Positions 8,752 through 20,888 of a DNA stretch of 64,000 nt are shown here, piece by piece. Each line of letters starts with the position of its first letter. Positions within the stretch are counted from its first letter, which is position 1. The notes beneath the pieces were generated by a model. The model was not told the origin of the DNA and ran no database searches. It saw only the letters and a program-made list of their open reading frames with translations. The DNA comes from Paralimibaculum aggregatum (GTDB lineage: Bacteria > Pseudomonadota > Alphaproteobacteria > Rhodobacterales > Rhodobacteraceae), in contig NZ_BSYI01000002.1 of NCBI RefSeq assembly GCF_030270585.1, forward strand, positions 1 through 64,000. The letters run 5' to 3'. The position numbers were made by a program, and so were the translations under genes.

Positions 8752-9141
8752 TCACTCGGTCTGCAGCGCCGGCGCCGGCGGCATGTCGCAGATCTCCATG
8801 ATCGTCTCGTCGCCCACCGGCACGATGCGCCCGTCCGAGGTCAGCGCCAGCAGCTTGTGCCGCCCGGCATCGAGCTGCACCGGATAGGCGGCATAGCCGG
8901 TCTCCCACATCGCCTCGACGAGATAGGCCCCGGCGGTCGTCGAGACCTGCAGCGCGCAGCCCGGTGCCAGCAGCCCCTGGGTCTGGTAGTCGAGCACCAT
9001 CTCGACCCGCTCGTGCTCGAGCTTGTCACCCGGCAGCATGAGGCTGACCTCGGCCTGCTGCGGCGAACCGCAGGCCGCCAGCCCGCCGGCCAGCGCCAGC
9101 ACCGCGGCCCGCCCGGCCCACTTGATCCGCATCAACGACAT
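8752..9141 (-). CDS. Small lipoprotein of unknown function
   Basis: A 129-residue lipoprotein. The signal peptide ends in the lipobox LAAC with the lipid-modified cysteine at C24. The mature part of about 105 residues is beta-like (AYLVEAMWETGYAAYPVQLD) and carries two more Cys residues. The internal ATG at 9141 is chosen because GGGGAG lies at the right distance and the signal peptide starts there; a longer in-frame reading to 9237 would spoil the signal. It is divergent from the ABC membrane protein gene, with 109 bp between them. No family is recognised. Confidence 0.72.
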   Translation of the reverse strand: MSLMRIKWAGRAAVLALAGGLAACGSPQQAEVSLMLPGDKLEHERVEMVLDYQTQGLLAPGCALQVSTTAGAYLVEAMWETGYAAYPVQLDAGRHKLLALTSDGRIVPVGDETIMEICDMPPAPALQTE

Positions 9142-9250
9142 TCGTTCATCTCCCCAAGGATCATGACAGTGTTGTGACACGGCCGCGCCGCCTGCCATAT
9201 GGCGCAGATAATCGCGATCCGGGCCGCGTCCCGTCAACCGGGAGTTTGCG

Positions 9251-10264
9251 ATGCAGCGCGCGTCGAGCTGGCAGCGCGGGGCGAGCCTCTACTCGCTGAT
9301 CCTGCGCCAGACCTTCCCGCTCCAGGGCGGGGCGGTGCTGCTCGGCCTCGCGATCCCGGCGCTGGCGGTCTATCCGCTGCACCTGCAGCAGCAGATCATC
9401 GACGAGGCGATCCCGGCCGGCGACCTCGCGCTGGTGCTGACGCTCGGCGGGCTCTTCCTGCTGGCCAATGTCGCGCGCTCCGCGCTCAAGTTCTCGGTGG
9501 TCTACCTGCGCGGCTGGATCGCCGCGGTGGTCGCCCGGGTGCTGCGCACCGCGCTGATCGACGCCCAGCGCCGCCGCCCGGAGGCGCAGGCCCGCACCTC
9601 GCTCGGCTCGGTGACCTCGGTGCTCACCGGCGAGGTGCAGCCGCTCGGCGATTTCGCGGCAGAGGCGATCAACACGCCGCTGATCCAGGGCGGCACGCTG
9701 CTCGGGGTGTTCGGCTACATGCTGGTCACCGACTGGCGGCTCGCCGCGATCGGCATCGCCAGCCTGATCGCCGAGGGGGTGGTGACGCCGCTGCTCCAGC
9801 GCATCATCAACCGCCTGACCGCGCAGCGCATCCAGACGCTGCGCAAGGCCAGCCTCGACATGATCGACGCGGTCGATCCCTCGCACCACGTGCTGATCGT
9901 CCATGCGCTCAGGCTGATCCGGCAGGTCTACACGATCCTGTTGCGGATGAACTTCTACAAGGCGCTGCTCAAGGTGCTGCGCAACCTGATCGACCACTGC
10001 GCCGATATCGCGATCATCACGGTCGGGGCCTGGCTGGCGATCCGCGGCGAGATCCAGATCGGCGTGATCGTCGCCTTCCTCAGCGGGCTGCGCGAGGTGC
10101 GCGGCCCCTGGGGCGAGCTCGTGAGCTTCTACCGCCGCCTCGCCGATGCCGGGGTGAAGTACCGCCTGCTGCGGAAGGCGATGAACGGCGACCCGAACGA
10201 CATCGCGACGGCGCTCGAGCCGCAGGTGCCGCGCTCGGTGCCGCCGCGCCGGCGGGACGACTGA
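9251..10264 (+). CDS. ABC-transporter transmembrane domain protein without ATPase domain
   Basis: A 337-residue protein resembling the type-1 exporter membrane domain, with about six hydrophobic segments between residues 25 and 290. The loop sequences follow the MsbA/LagD-type order (PLHLQQQIIDEAIP, then LRTALIDAQRRRP, then LTGEVQPLGDF). The sequence ends shortly after the sixth helix with a basic tail (PPRRRDD), where a fused exporter would continue into the nucleotide-binding domain. No Walker A, signature or Walker B is present, and no separate ATPase gene is adjacent. The ribosome site is GGGAG. It either partners with an ATPase encoded elsewhere or has lost transport function. Confidence 0.78.
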   Translation: MQRASSWQRGASLYSLILRQTFPLQGGAVLLGLAIPALAVYPLHLQQQIIDEAIPAGDLALVLTLGGLFLLANVARSALKFSVVYLRGWIAAVVARVLRTALIDAQRRRPEAQARTSLGSVTSVLTGEVQPLGDFAAEAINTPLIQGGTLLGVFGYMLVTDWRLAAIGIASLIAEGVVTPLLQRIINRLTAQRIQTLRKASLDMIDAVDPSHHVLIVHALRLIRQVYTILLRMNFYKALLKVLRNLIDHCADIAIITVGAWLAIRGEIQIGVIVAFLSGLREVRGPWGELVSFYRRLADAGVKYRLLRKAMNGDPNDIATALEPQVPRSVPPRRRDD

Positions 10265-10319
10265 GCCGCCGCCCCGCTGCCGTGCCGGGCCCGCCGGTCC
10301 GGACCGGGCCCTTGCCGCC

Positions 10320-11621
10320 TCAGGCGTCCTCGAAGCGCGCCATCACCCCGGTCCAGAGCCGCTGTGCCTCGCGGGCGGCAGCGGGGTAGTCCTTGACCAT
10401 GCGGTCGGTCTCGGCGAGCAGGTCCTGCGACGGCTGCGCCGCCTCGGCGACACCGCGGTCCTCGCTCGAGTCGAGGATCGCGTTAAGCCGGGTGCGGTGC
10501 GTCTTGCACTTCTTCGCCGCCTCCGAGAAGCGCTTGGCCTCCTGCACCAGCTTCTTGATGTTCATGTCGAACTTCAGCTTCACGAAACTGCGGTCGGTGT
10601 TGTCGCCGACCACCATGTCGATGGTGTTCTGCGTGCCCCGCGCGGCCTCGAGGGTGCGGCCCATCTTCGAATGGTCGCTCAGGATGTCCTTGTGCAGCTT
10701 CTCGATCTTGGCGATCAGCTTTGCCGGGTCCTGCCCCTGCATCGAGAAGCTCTCGGCGAGATCCAGCGCCGCCTCCGCCTTCGAGAGCTCGGCATCGAGC
10801 GAGCGGATGTAGTCCGAGGCCTCCTTCAGCGTCGCCTCGACGACCTTCCAGACCCTGTGCGCCTCGCCGCCGACCTCCTTCTCGTACCATTTCGGCAGGT
10901 TCGAGATCGGCTGGTTGCTGCGCGCCTTCATGAAGGGCGAGGAGCCGTTCTGCACGTTCGCCTTGTCCCACTCCTTGATCCCGTCGATGATCTCGGTGAT
11001 CTCCTCGACGGCGCGGCTGGCCTTGGCGACCGCCTGGATGTTCTGGAAGGTCTCGCCGGCCCGCTTCGAGGCCTTGGCCTCCTTGGCGCCGTCATTGGCC
11101 ATGCGCACGAGATTGGCGATCGGCTTGGCGTCGGCCTTGTACTTGGCGAGCACCTTCTTCGATTCGCCCACCATCCGCTGGCGCAGCGCCAGATGCTCCT
11201 CGAACTTGCGCTTCTTCACCGGATCGAGCGGGTCCGCGCTCTTCTCCACGTCCTCCGAGGCATCGCCGTCGAAGCTGCCGGCCAGCGCATCGCCCGAGAC
11301 CACCTCCCGGAGCTGCACGATGATCTTCTCCAGCGCGTCGCCGACGATCTTGGCGCTCTTGAGCTGCGCCGAGTTCAGTGCCTTCTTGCCCTCCTTCACC
11401 TCCTTCTTGTGGATGGTGTTGAGGTATTTCTCCGACTTGGTGAGCGCCTTCTCGGCCTTCTTCTGGATATCCTTGGGTTTGCCGGCCTTCACGGCCTTGA
11501 TGTAGTCCTCGAGCAGCCCGCCGATGCCGGAGCTGTGGAAGATCCCCGAGTCGATCTTGCTGACCCCGGTCAGCTCCTTCGACTGCTTCTTGATCGACTG
11601 CCAGTAGGTCGAGATATCCAT
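10320..11621 (-). CDS. Lysine-rich coiled-coil protein of unknown function
   Basis: A 433-residue soluble protein, almost wholly helical by composition, with long charged heptad-like stretches (for example about residues 40-110, 130-215 and 270-330). It has neither a signal peptide nor a membrane segment. It is richer in Lys and poorer in Gly/Pro than its neighbours, which makes it look like a cytoplasmic scaffold or structural protein. The start at 11621 is chosen for GGAGGG just upstream; the in-frame start 27 bp earlier has none. I recognise no family. It is monocistronic, with a CRP-like palindrome about 120 bp upstream. Confidence 0.72.
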   Translation of the reverse strand: MDISTYWQSIKKQSKELTGVSKIDSGIFHSSGIGGLLEDYIKAVKAGKPKDIQKKAEKALTKSEKYLNTIHKKEVKEGKKALNSAQLKSAKIVGDALEKIIVQLREVVSGDALAGSFDGDASEDVEKSADPLDPVKKRKFEEHLALRQRMVGESKKVLAKYKADAKPIANLVRMANDGAKEAKASKRAGETFQNIQAVAKASRAVEEITEIIDGIKEWDKANVQNGSSPFMKARSNQPISNLPKWYEKEVGGEAHRVWKVVEATLKEASDYIRSLDAELSKAEAALDLAESFSMQGQDPAKLIAKIEKLHKDILSDHSKMGRTLEAARGTQNTIDMVVGDNTDRSFVKLKFDMNIKKLVQEAKRFSEAAKKCKTHRTRLNAILDSSEDRGVAEAAQPSQDLLAETDRMVKDYPAAAREAQRLWTGVMARFEDA

Positions 11622-11741
11622 CCGCGTTCCCTCCGCTGAAATACGCACCCATCACATGCTCGTCACAAACGATCATGCGCCCCCGATATGGCAAGCGCAA
11701 TTGTCTCGACAACACAGTCGTTCATCGGGACGCGCAGGCAT

Positions 11742-11759
11742 CTGTGATGCACGTCACAG
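11742..11759. promoter_or_regulatory. CRP-like palindrome TGTGA-N6-TCACA
   Basis: CTGTGATGCACGTCACAG contains TGTGA and TCACA separated by exactly 6 bp, the textbook Crp half-site arrangement. It lies 121 bp upstream of the coiled-coil gene (reverse strand) and 45 bp beyond the stop of the lysE-type gene. A second short palindrome, TTGTCTCGACAA, is at 11701-11712. A Crp-family regulator with matching recognition residues is encoded at 57426. Binding is inferred. Confidence 0.45.
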
Positions 11760-11803
11760 GCGGCCGGCGATTGCGCCGCCCGGGCGGCCCCGCCAGGCGC
11801 CGC

Positions 11804-12430
11804 TCAGCCCCGCTCCAGCGCCAGCTTCAGGCCCAGCGCGCCGAGCATGGTGCCGCCGAGCAGCCGCCCGATGCGCTCGGCCCGCGCGGCGCGCTTCATC
11901 CGCGAGACCACCTCGCCGGCGAAGGCGACGCAGAGCAGGTCGGCGGTCGAGAACAGCAGGTTGCAGATCGTGCCGAGCAGCAGGAACTGCAGCCAGACCG
12001 GCGCCGCGAGGCCCGGATCGGTGAACTGCGGCAGCAGCGCGACGAAGAAGAGCGCGGTCTTGGGATTCAGCACCTCCACCGTCACGCTTTCGAGAAAGGC
12101 CCGGCGCGGGGTCGGCGCCGGCCGCGGCGCCTCCGACGGGCCGCGCTCGCCGCGGATCATCTGCCAGCCGAGCCAGAGCAGATAGGCGGCGCCGACCAGC
12201 TTCAGCGCCAGATAGGCCTCTGGCACCAGGCGGAAGATCGCCGAGAGCCCGAGCGTCGCCGCCAGCACGTGCACCATGCCGCCGAGGCCGAGCCCGAGCG
12301 CCGCCATCAGCCCGGCGCGGCGCCCGCGCGCCACCGTCTGCGCGGCGCAGTAGAGCAGCGCCGGCCCCGGCATGAAGGCGAAGACCAGCGCGGCGGCGAG
12401 AAAGGCGAGGAAGAGATCGGCGTCGAGCAT
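11804..12430 (-). CDS. LysE/RhtB-family amino-acid exporter
   Basis: A 208-residue inner-membrane protein with six hydrophobic segments and the family-typical N-terminal MPGPALLYC motif (about residues 20-28). The middle segment VEVLNPKTALFFVALLPQF (about residues 110-128) is a hallmark of LysE/RhtB exporters. It probably exports an amino acid or derivative using the proton gradient; the substrate cannot be told. The start at 12430 is chosen because the hydrophobic N-terminus begins there; upstream in-frame codons encode a charged, non-family stretch. It is divergent from the FG-GAP repeat gene. Confidence 0.9.
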   Translation of the reverse strand: MLDADLFLAFLAAALVFAFMPGPALLYCAAQTVARGRRAGLMAALGLGLGGMVHVLAATLGLSAIFRLVPEAYLALKLVGAAYLLWLGWQMIRGERGPSEAPRPAPTPRRAFLESVTVEVLNPKTALFFVALLPQFTDPGLAAPVWLQFLLLGTICNLLFSTADLLCVAFAGEVVSRMKRAARAERIGRLLGGTMLGALGLKLALERG

Positions 12431-12511
12431 CGGCAGCCCCCGGATCGTGCGCCTCCGAAGCTGCCCGAGCAGCATCCGCGGCGCAAGCGCACCGGGGCCG
12501 GCGGGCAGGTC

Positions 12512-12540
12512 TTGACGCATTTGCGTTGAGTTTGCAGACT
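12512..12540 (+). promoter_or_regulatory. Possible promoter of the FG-GAP repeat gene
   Basis: TTGACG (12512-12517) is followed after 17 bp by CAGACT (12535-12540), in a locally AT-richer stretch 39 bp before the start codon. The -35 is good and the -10 poor, so this is a tentative sigma-70-type assignment. Confidence 0.3.
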
Positions 12541-12578
12541 AATCCCGGAGTATTTGAGCCTGCGTGAGGTATCTCATC

Positions 12579-13814
12579 ATGCGCATTCTGATGGCAGCAT
12601 GCCTTCTGACGGCGCTCGCGGCACCGGCTTGGGCGGCGAGCGTGACCTTCCTGGGAAAATTCACGGCTAGCGACGGCAGCGGAGGCGACAATTTCGGCTA
12701 TGCCGTCGCGCTCTCCGGCACCACCGCGCTGATCGGCGCCCAGGGCGACGACGACAACGGGTCGGGCAGCGGCGCGGCCTATCTCATCGACACCGTGACG
12801 CTCGCCGAGACCAAGCTGACGCCGAGCGACGGCAGCATAGGCGACAATTTCGGCGCCTCCGTCGCGCTCTCCGGCTCCACCGCGCTGATCGGCGCCCGGT
12901 ACGACGACGACAACGGGGCTTCCAGCGGCAGCGCCTATCTCTTCGACACCGGCACGCTGGCCGAGACCAAGCTCACGGCGAGCGACGGCGCGATGTTCGA
13001 CGAGTTCGGCTATGCCGTCGCGCTCTCCGGCAGCACCGCGCTGATCGGCGCCAGGCATGACGGCGACAACGGCTTCTACAGCGGCTCGGCCTATCTCTTC
13101 GACACCGGCACGCTGGCCGAGACCAAGCTGACACCGAGCGACGGCGCGATGTTCGACGAATTCGGCAGCACCGTCGCGATCGACGGCAGCACGGCGCTGG
13201 TCGGCGCCGCCCGCGACGGCGACAACGGGGCTTCCAGCGGCAGCGCCTATCTCTTCGACACCGGCACGCTGGCCGAGACCAAGCTGACACCGGGCGACGG
13301 CGAGGCCTCCGCCCAGTTCGGCTTTTCGGTCGCGCTCGAAGGGACCACGGCGCTCGTCGGCGCCCAGTTCGACGACGGCAACGGCTCCGCCTATCTCCTC
13401 GACACCGGCACGCTGGCCGAGACCAAGCTGACCGCCGGCGAAGCGCCGGAGAACGACCGCTTCGGCTATGCCGTCGCGCTCGACGGGACCACGGCGCTGG
13501 TCGGCGCCTGGGGCGACGACGCCAATGGCGACGACAGCGGCGCGGCCTTCCTCTTCAACACCACCGACGGGATGCTGATCGCCAAGCTGCTGGCACCGGA
13601 TGGTGTGGAGTCGGACAATTTCGGCCTGTCGGTGGCGGTCTCCGGCAACCTCGTGCTGGTCGGCGCGCCCTATGCGGATATAGGCGACAACCCGGGCCAG
13701 GGCGCCGCCTATCTGTTCCGCATCGAGGCGGATGGCGAGGTGCCGCTGCCCGCGCCCGCATGGCTGCTGCTCACCGGGCTCGGCTCCCTCGCGCTCCTGC
13801 GCCGCCGCCGCTGA
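12579..13814 (+). CDS. FG-GAP-type repeat surface protein with VPLPA-CTERM tail
   Basis: A 411-residue exported protein. It has a signal peptide (residues 1-20, ending APAWAA) and seven repeats of about 52 residues following the pattern DNFGxxVALSGxTALIGAxxDDDNGxxSGSAYLFDTGTLAETKL. A VPLPAPAWLLL tail with a terminal RRRR gives the exosortase sorting signal. The repeats resemble integrin-type FG-GAP beta-propeller blades with calcium-binding Asp clusters (DDDNG), so the protein is probably a seven-bladed propeller displayed at the surface. Start 12579 (ATG) is preferred over an in-frame GTG 15 bp earlier because GAGGT is well placed for it. Central repeats are nearly identical in DNA. Confidence 0.83.
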   Translation: MRILMAACLLTALAAPAWAASVTFLGKFTASDGSGGDNFGYAVALSGTTALIGAQGDDDNGSGSGAAYLIDTVTLAETKLTPSDGSIGDNFGASVALSGSTALIGARYDDDNGASSGSAYLFDTGTLAETKLTASDGAMFDEFGYAVALSGSTALIGARHDGDNGFYSGSAYLFDTGTLAETKLTPSDGAMFDEFGSTVAIDGSTALVGAARDGDNGASSGSAYLFDTGTLAETKLTPGDGEASAQFGFSVALEGTTALVGAQFDDGNGSAYLLDTGTLAETKLTAGEAPENDRFGYAVALDGTTALVGAWGDDANGDDSGAAFLFNTTDGMLIAKLLAPDGVESDNFGLSVAVSGNLVLVGAPYADIGDNPGQGAAYLFRIEADGEVPLPAPAWLLLTGLGSLALLRRRR

Positions 13815-13829
13815 CGGCGCCGGCCTGCC

Positions 13830-14927
13830 TCAGGCCGCCTTGCGGTCGAGGAAGGGATAGTCGGTGTAGCCCCGCGCATCGCCGCCATAGAAGGTATTGT
13901 GGTCCGGCGCGGCGAGCGCGGCGCCGAGGCGCAGCCGCTCCGGCAGGTCCGGGTTGGCGATGAAGGGCCGGCCGAAGGCCACCGCATCGGCGCGGCCCCT
14001 GGCGATCCAGTCCGCCGCGGTGGCCCCGTCGAAATCGCCGTTGGCGATGTAGGCACCGCGCCAGAGCCCGCGCATCCGGGTGAGCGCGGCGGCCTGCTCC
14101 GCGGTCACCTCGGCACCGGGGAACTTCTCCACGACGTGGAGATAGGCCAGCCCCAGCCGGTCGAAGGCGCGGTAGATCTCGGAGAAATGCGCCTCCGGGT
14201 CGCTGTCGCCCATGTCGTTCGCGGTGCCGAAGGGGGAGAGGCGCAGGCCCACCCGGTCGGCGCCCCAGACCTTCGCCACCGCCTCGGTGACCGCGAGCGG
14301 GAATCGCAGCCGCGCCGCCACCGAGCCGCCATAGCGGTCGGTGCGGCGGTTGGTGCGGTCGGAGAGGAACGCGTCGAGCAGATAGCCGTTGGCGCCGTGG
14401 ACCTCGACGCCGTCGAAGCCGGCGGCAAGGGCGTTCTCGGCGGCGCGGACGAAATCCGCGAGCACCCGCGGCAGCTCGTCCGTCTCCAGCGCGCGCGGCG
14501 CCGAGACATCCGCCGGGCCGGTGGCGAGGAAGGTCTGCGCATTGGCCCGGATCGCCGAGGGCGCCACCGGGGCCTGGCCGCCCGGCTGCAGCGCGGTGTG
14601 GCTGATCCGGCCGACATGCCAGAGCTGCAGGAAGATCCGCCCGCCGGCGGCATGCACCGCCTCGGTGATGGCCTTCCAGCCGGCCACCTGCGCCTCGGAA
14701 TGGATGCCCGGGGTGCCGACATAGCCCTTGCCCTCGGGCGAGATCTGCGTCGCCTCGGTGACGATCAGCCCGGCGCTGGCGCGCTGGCGGTAGTATTCCA
14801 GCGCCAGTTCGGAGGGGGTGCCGTCGTCATGCGCGCGGCTGCGGGTGAGCGGGGCCATCAGCACGCGGTTCGGCAGGGAGGTGGCACCGATCGCGAGCGG
14901 CGTGAAGAGCGGGGCGGTTTCGGCCAT
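13830..14927 (-). CDS. Old Yellow Enzyme family alkene reductase (NemA-like)
   Basis: A 365-residue FMN-dependent, NAD(P)H-using reductase of activated alkenes, nitro compounds and related electrophiles. The TIM-barrel begins with LFTPLAIGATSLPNRVLMAPL. The substrate-binding HGANGYLLDAFLSDRTNRR segment carries the family His/Asn pair, and FGRPFIANPDLPERLRLG near the end binds FMN phosphate. Length is typical. Start 14927 is chosen for GGAG 6 bp upstream and the family-typical N-terminus. It is convergent with the FG-GAP gene (15 bp apart) and probably a stand-alone detoxification gene. Confidence 0.95.
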   Translation of the reverse strand: MAETAPLFTPLAIGATSLPNRVLMAPLTRSRAHDDGTPSELALEYYRQRASAGLIVTEATQISPEGKGYVGTPGIHSEAQVAGWKAITEAVHAAGGRIFLQLWHVGRISHTALQPGGQAPVAPSAIRANAQTFLATGPADVSAPRALETDELPRVLADFVRAAENALAAGFDGVEVHGANGYLLDAFLSDRTNRRTDRYGGSVAARLRFPLAVTEAVAKVWGADRVGLRLSPFGTANDMGDSDPEAHFSEIYRAFDRLGLAYLHVVEKFPGAEVTAEQAAALTRMRGLWRGAYIANGDFDGATAADWIARGRADAVAFGRPFIANPDLPERLRLGAALAAPDHNTFYGGDARGYTDYPFLDRKAA

Positions 14928-15195
14928 TGTCAGGCTCCGATATCTGCGTGTCGGGACTGTGCAATCCGGCGAACTGCACGGGCCGCGTGTCATTGCGGTC
15001 CTACACGAAATATGGATGTGAAATCTGTCGGCAAGCGGCCCGCCGCGGAAAGCACCATTGCCAAACGGGCAACAATCCCCCCTTGCATCGGGGCCTGCCG
15101 TGCCCCGTGCCCGGCGCGGGCCGATGGAGGGGGGCGGCGATGCCGGGCGGCTGGCGGCGGCGCCGGGCCGGGCCGGGCAGGCGCGCGGGCTGCCC

Positions 15196-18657
<3,462 letters not shown>

Positions 18658-18736
18658 GGGCTGGCAGGTAGCCGCAGCGCGGGCGTTTGGCAAGCACCGC
18701 CGCCCGCCCGGCGCCGCGCGGCGGTGCAAATCCGCC

Positions 18737-19108
18737 TCAGCCGGCCGGCGCCGCGCCGCTCCGGCCGCCGCCCAGCCCGTCGAAGGCGGCCAGCGCCTCG
18801 GCGCCATAGATCATCGAGGGGCCACCCCCCATGTAGACCGCCACCCCGATCGCCTCGACGATCTCCGCGCGGGTCGCCCCGTGCCGCGCCGCGGCGCGCG
18901 CGTGATAGGCGAGGCAGCCGTCGCAGCGCGCCGCGATGCCGATGGCCAGCGCGATCAGCTCCTTGGTGCGCGGGTCGAGCGCGCCATCCGCCGTCGCCGC
19001 CCGCGCCAGCCCGCCGAAGGCCGCCGCGACATCGCCCATCCCGTCGCGCAGCCGCGCCATCCGCGCATCGGTCTGCGCCACGAAGCCCGTCCAGTCGGTC
19101 ACCGCCAT
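18737..19108 (-). CDS. Carboxymuconolactone decarboxylase / AhpD-like protein
   Basis: A 123-residue all-helical protein of the CMD/AhpD family. It carries the redox motif CDGCLAYHARAA (C-x-x-C with the downstream His), the pattern of AhpD-like disulfide reductases, plus the GVAVYMGGGPS segment typical of small CMD proteins. It is probably an antioxidant thiol enzyme or trimeric decarboxylase-like protein. The start at 19108 has GGAGGGCGAG directly upstream; the longer open frame is spurious. It precedes mfd on the same strand. Confidence 0.9.
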   Translation of the reverse strand: MAVTDWTGFVAQTDARMARLRDGMGDVAAAFGGLARAATADGALDPRTKELIALAIGIAARCDGCLAYHARAAARHGATRAEIVEAIGVAVYMGGGPSMIYGAEALAAFDGLGGGRSGAAPAG

Positions 19109-19280
19109 CTCGCCCTCCAGTGCTGCGATCGCTCCGGCGCCCTCTCTCGGCCGCCGCGCGGCGCCCCGCATTGACATCGCGCAAGCGGCTCCTCGCTTGT
19201 CTGCCGGCCCGCCCCGCGGTAAGCCTTTTTGCGGACCACATGCCCCGCCGGGGGGCTGAATTGCAGGGAGAATCACGGCG

Positions 19281-19652
19281 ATGGCAGAGGCAGACGGCAT
19301 CCGCCCCCCCGGGCTGCACGAAATGGCGCCGGAGCACATCCCCATATGGCTGCCGGGCGCCGACGGCTCTGACCCGCTGTTCACCGCCATGGCGGTGGTG
19401 CTGGTCGGCAGCATTCTCGGCATCGGCGCGCTCTACTTCACGCTGCATGCCCTGCCCGAGCGCCTGGCGCACAAGGAGAGCCACGTCCAGATGCAGGCGG
19501 TCGGCATCCTCGCGCTGCTGGCCCTGTTCACCCACAACAACGTCTTCTGGGTGCTGGCGCTGCTGCTCGCCGCGCTGCGTCTGCCGGACGTCACCGGCCC
19601 GCTGTCCTCGATCGCCCGCTCGCTCGATACGCTGGCAAGGCGGGAGCGCTGA
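19281..19652 (+). CDS. Small membrane protein paired with HlyD-like protein
   Basis: A 123-residue inner-membrane protein with about three hydrophobic segments (residues 34-58, 70-86 and 88-102). The N-terminus is soluble and acidic (PPGLHEMAPEHIP). It ends 3 bp before the HlyD-like gene and is surely co-translated with it. The arrangement resembles pairs of a small membrane protein with an HlyD-type protein such as YiaW/YiaV, but I cannot confirm membership of that family. GGGAGAATC precedes the start. Confidence 0.75.
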   Translation: MAEADGIRPPGLHEMAPEHIPIWLPGADGSDPLFTAMAVVLVGSILGIGALYFTLHALPERLAHKESHVQMQAVGILALLALFTHNNVFWVLALLLAALRLPDVTGPLSSIARSLDTLARRER

Positions 19653-19655
19653 GAC

Positions 19656-20888
19656 ATGCTCGAATTCCTGCTCTGCTCGGTCTTCACGATCCTGCCGGAC
19701 TACCTGTTCCGCCGCTATGCCCAGGGCAAGCGGCTCGGGCGGGAGATCAACTTCTTCTCGGTCTGGTTCGAGCTGCGCTGGGGCATCACCGCCTGCCTGA
19801 TCCTGACGATCTCGCTGATCACGGTGATCTTCTACTACCACCCCTCCACCTCCAATGCCGGCTCGATCTTCCGCACGGTGTCGATCCTGCCGCAGAAGGG
19901 CGGGCGGGTCTCCGAGGTGATGGTCACGCTCGGCCAGGAGGTCGAGGCCGGCGCCCCGATCTTCCGCCTCGAGGATTCCAGCGAGCGCACCGCCGTGGAG
20001 ACCGCGAAGCGCCGCATCGCCGAGGTCGAGGCCTCGATGGTGGTGGCGAAATCCGAGCTCGCCAAGGCACAGGGCACGCTGACCGAGGCCAGGGCCGCCT
20101 ATGCCGGCACCAAGGACGAGTATGACCGCAAGATCGTGCTCTACAACGAGGGCTCCGCGGCGGTGACCGAGCGCGAGGTCGAGCGGCTGACGATCCTGCT
20201 CGAGCAGCGCCAGGGCGGGATCGATGCGGCGCAGGCCGGCCTGAACGCGGTGCAGAGCCAGATCGACACGCTGTTGCCGGCCCAGAAGGCCAGCGCCGAG
20301 GCCTCGCTGGCCCAGGCCCAGGCCGAGCTCGACAAGATGCTGGTGGTCGCCGGGGTCGCCGGACGGGTCGAGCAGTTCACCCTGCGCGTCGGCGATTTCG
20401 TGAGCCCGGTGCTGCGCCCCGCGGGCATCCTGGTGCCGCGGGATGCCGGGCAGGACTCGATCCTCGCCGGCTTCGGCCAGATCGGCGCGCAGGTCATCCG
20501 CACCGGCATGCTCGTCGAGATCAACTGCGTCTCCAAGCCCTTCACGGTGATCCCGATGGTGGTGACCGAGGTGCAGGACGTGATCGCCGGCGGGCAGTTC
20601 CGGCCCACCGACCAGCTCATCGACCTGCAGGACCGGGCCCCGCCGGGCACGCTGACGGTCTTCCTCGAGCCGCTCTATGCCGGCCAGACGGACGACCTGC
20701 CCCGCGGCAGCCGCTGCATCGCCAACGCCTATTCCAACTTCCACGACGAGATCGCCAGCGGCAATCTCTCCACCGGAAGCTGGCTGTTCTACCACATGGT
20801 CGACACGGTCGGCATCGTGCATGCGGTGCTGCTGCGCATCCAGGCGCTGGTGCTGCCGGTGCAGACGCTGGTGTTCTCCGGCCACTGA
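19656..20888 (+). CDS. HlyD-family membrane-fusion protein
   Basis: A 410-residue periplasmic adaptor anchored by hydrophobic segments near the N-terminus (about residues 2-14 and 43-63). A biotinyl-lipoyl-like strand region follows (SEVMVTLGQEVEAGAPIFRLED, about 87-108), then a coiled-coil hairpin (about 115-215) and a C-terminal beta barrel. HlyD-type proteins bridge inner-membrane transporters to the outer membrane; no ATPase or RND pump is adjacent, so its partner may be the preceding small membrane protein. The final 49 codons and the 3' flank are copied three more times directly downstream. The TGA at 20886-20888 is the only stop kept in the four copies. Confidence 0.88.
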   Translation: MLEFLLCSVFTILPDYLFRRYAQGKRLGREINFFSVWFELRWGITACLILTISLITVIFYYHPSTSNAGSIFRTVSILPQKGGRVSEVMVTLGQEVEAGAPIFRLEDSSERTAVETAKRRIAEVEASMVVAKSELAKAQGTLTEARAAYAGTKDEYDRKIVLYNEGSAAVTEREVERLTILLEQRQGGIDAAQAGLNAVQSQIDTLLPAQKASAEASLAQAQAELDKMLVVAGVAGRVEQFTLRVGDFVSPVLRPAGILVPRDAGQDSILAGFGQIGAQVIRTGMLVEINCVSKPFTVIPMVVTEVQDVIAGGQFRPTDQLIDLQDRAPPGTLTVFLEPLYAGQTDDLPRGSRCIANAYSNFHDEIASGNLSTGSWLFYHMVDTVGIVHAVLLRIQALVLPVQTLVFSGH

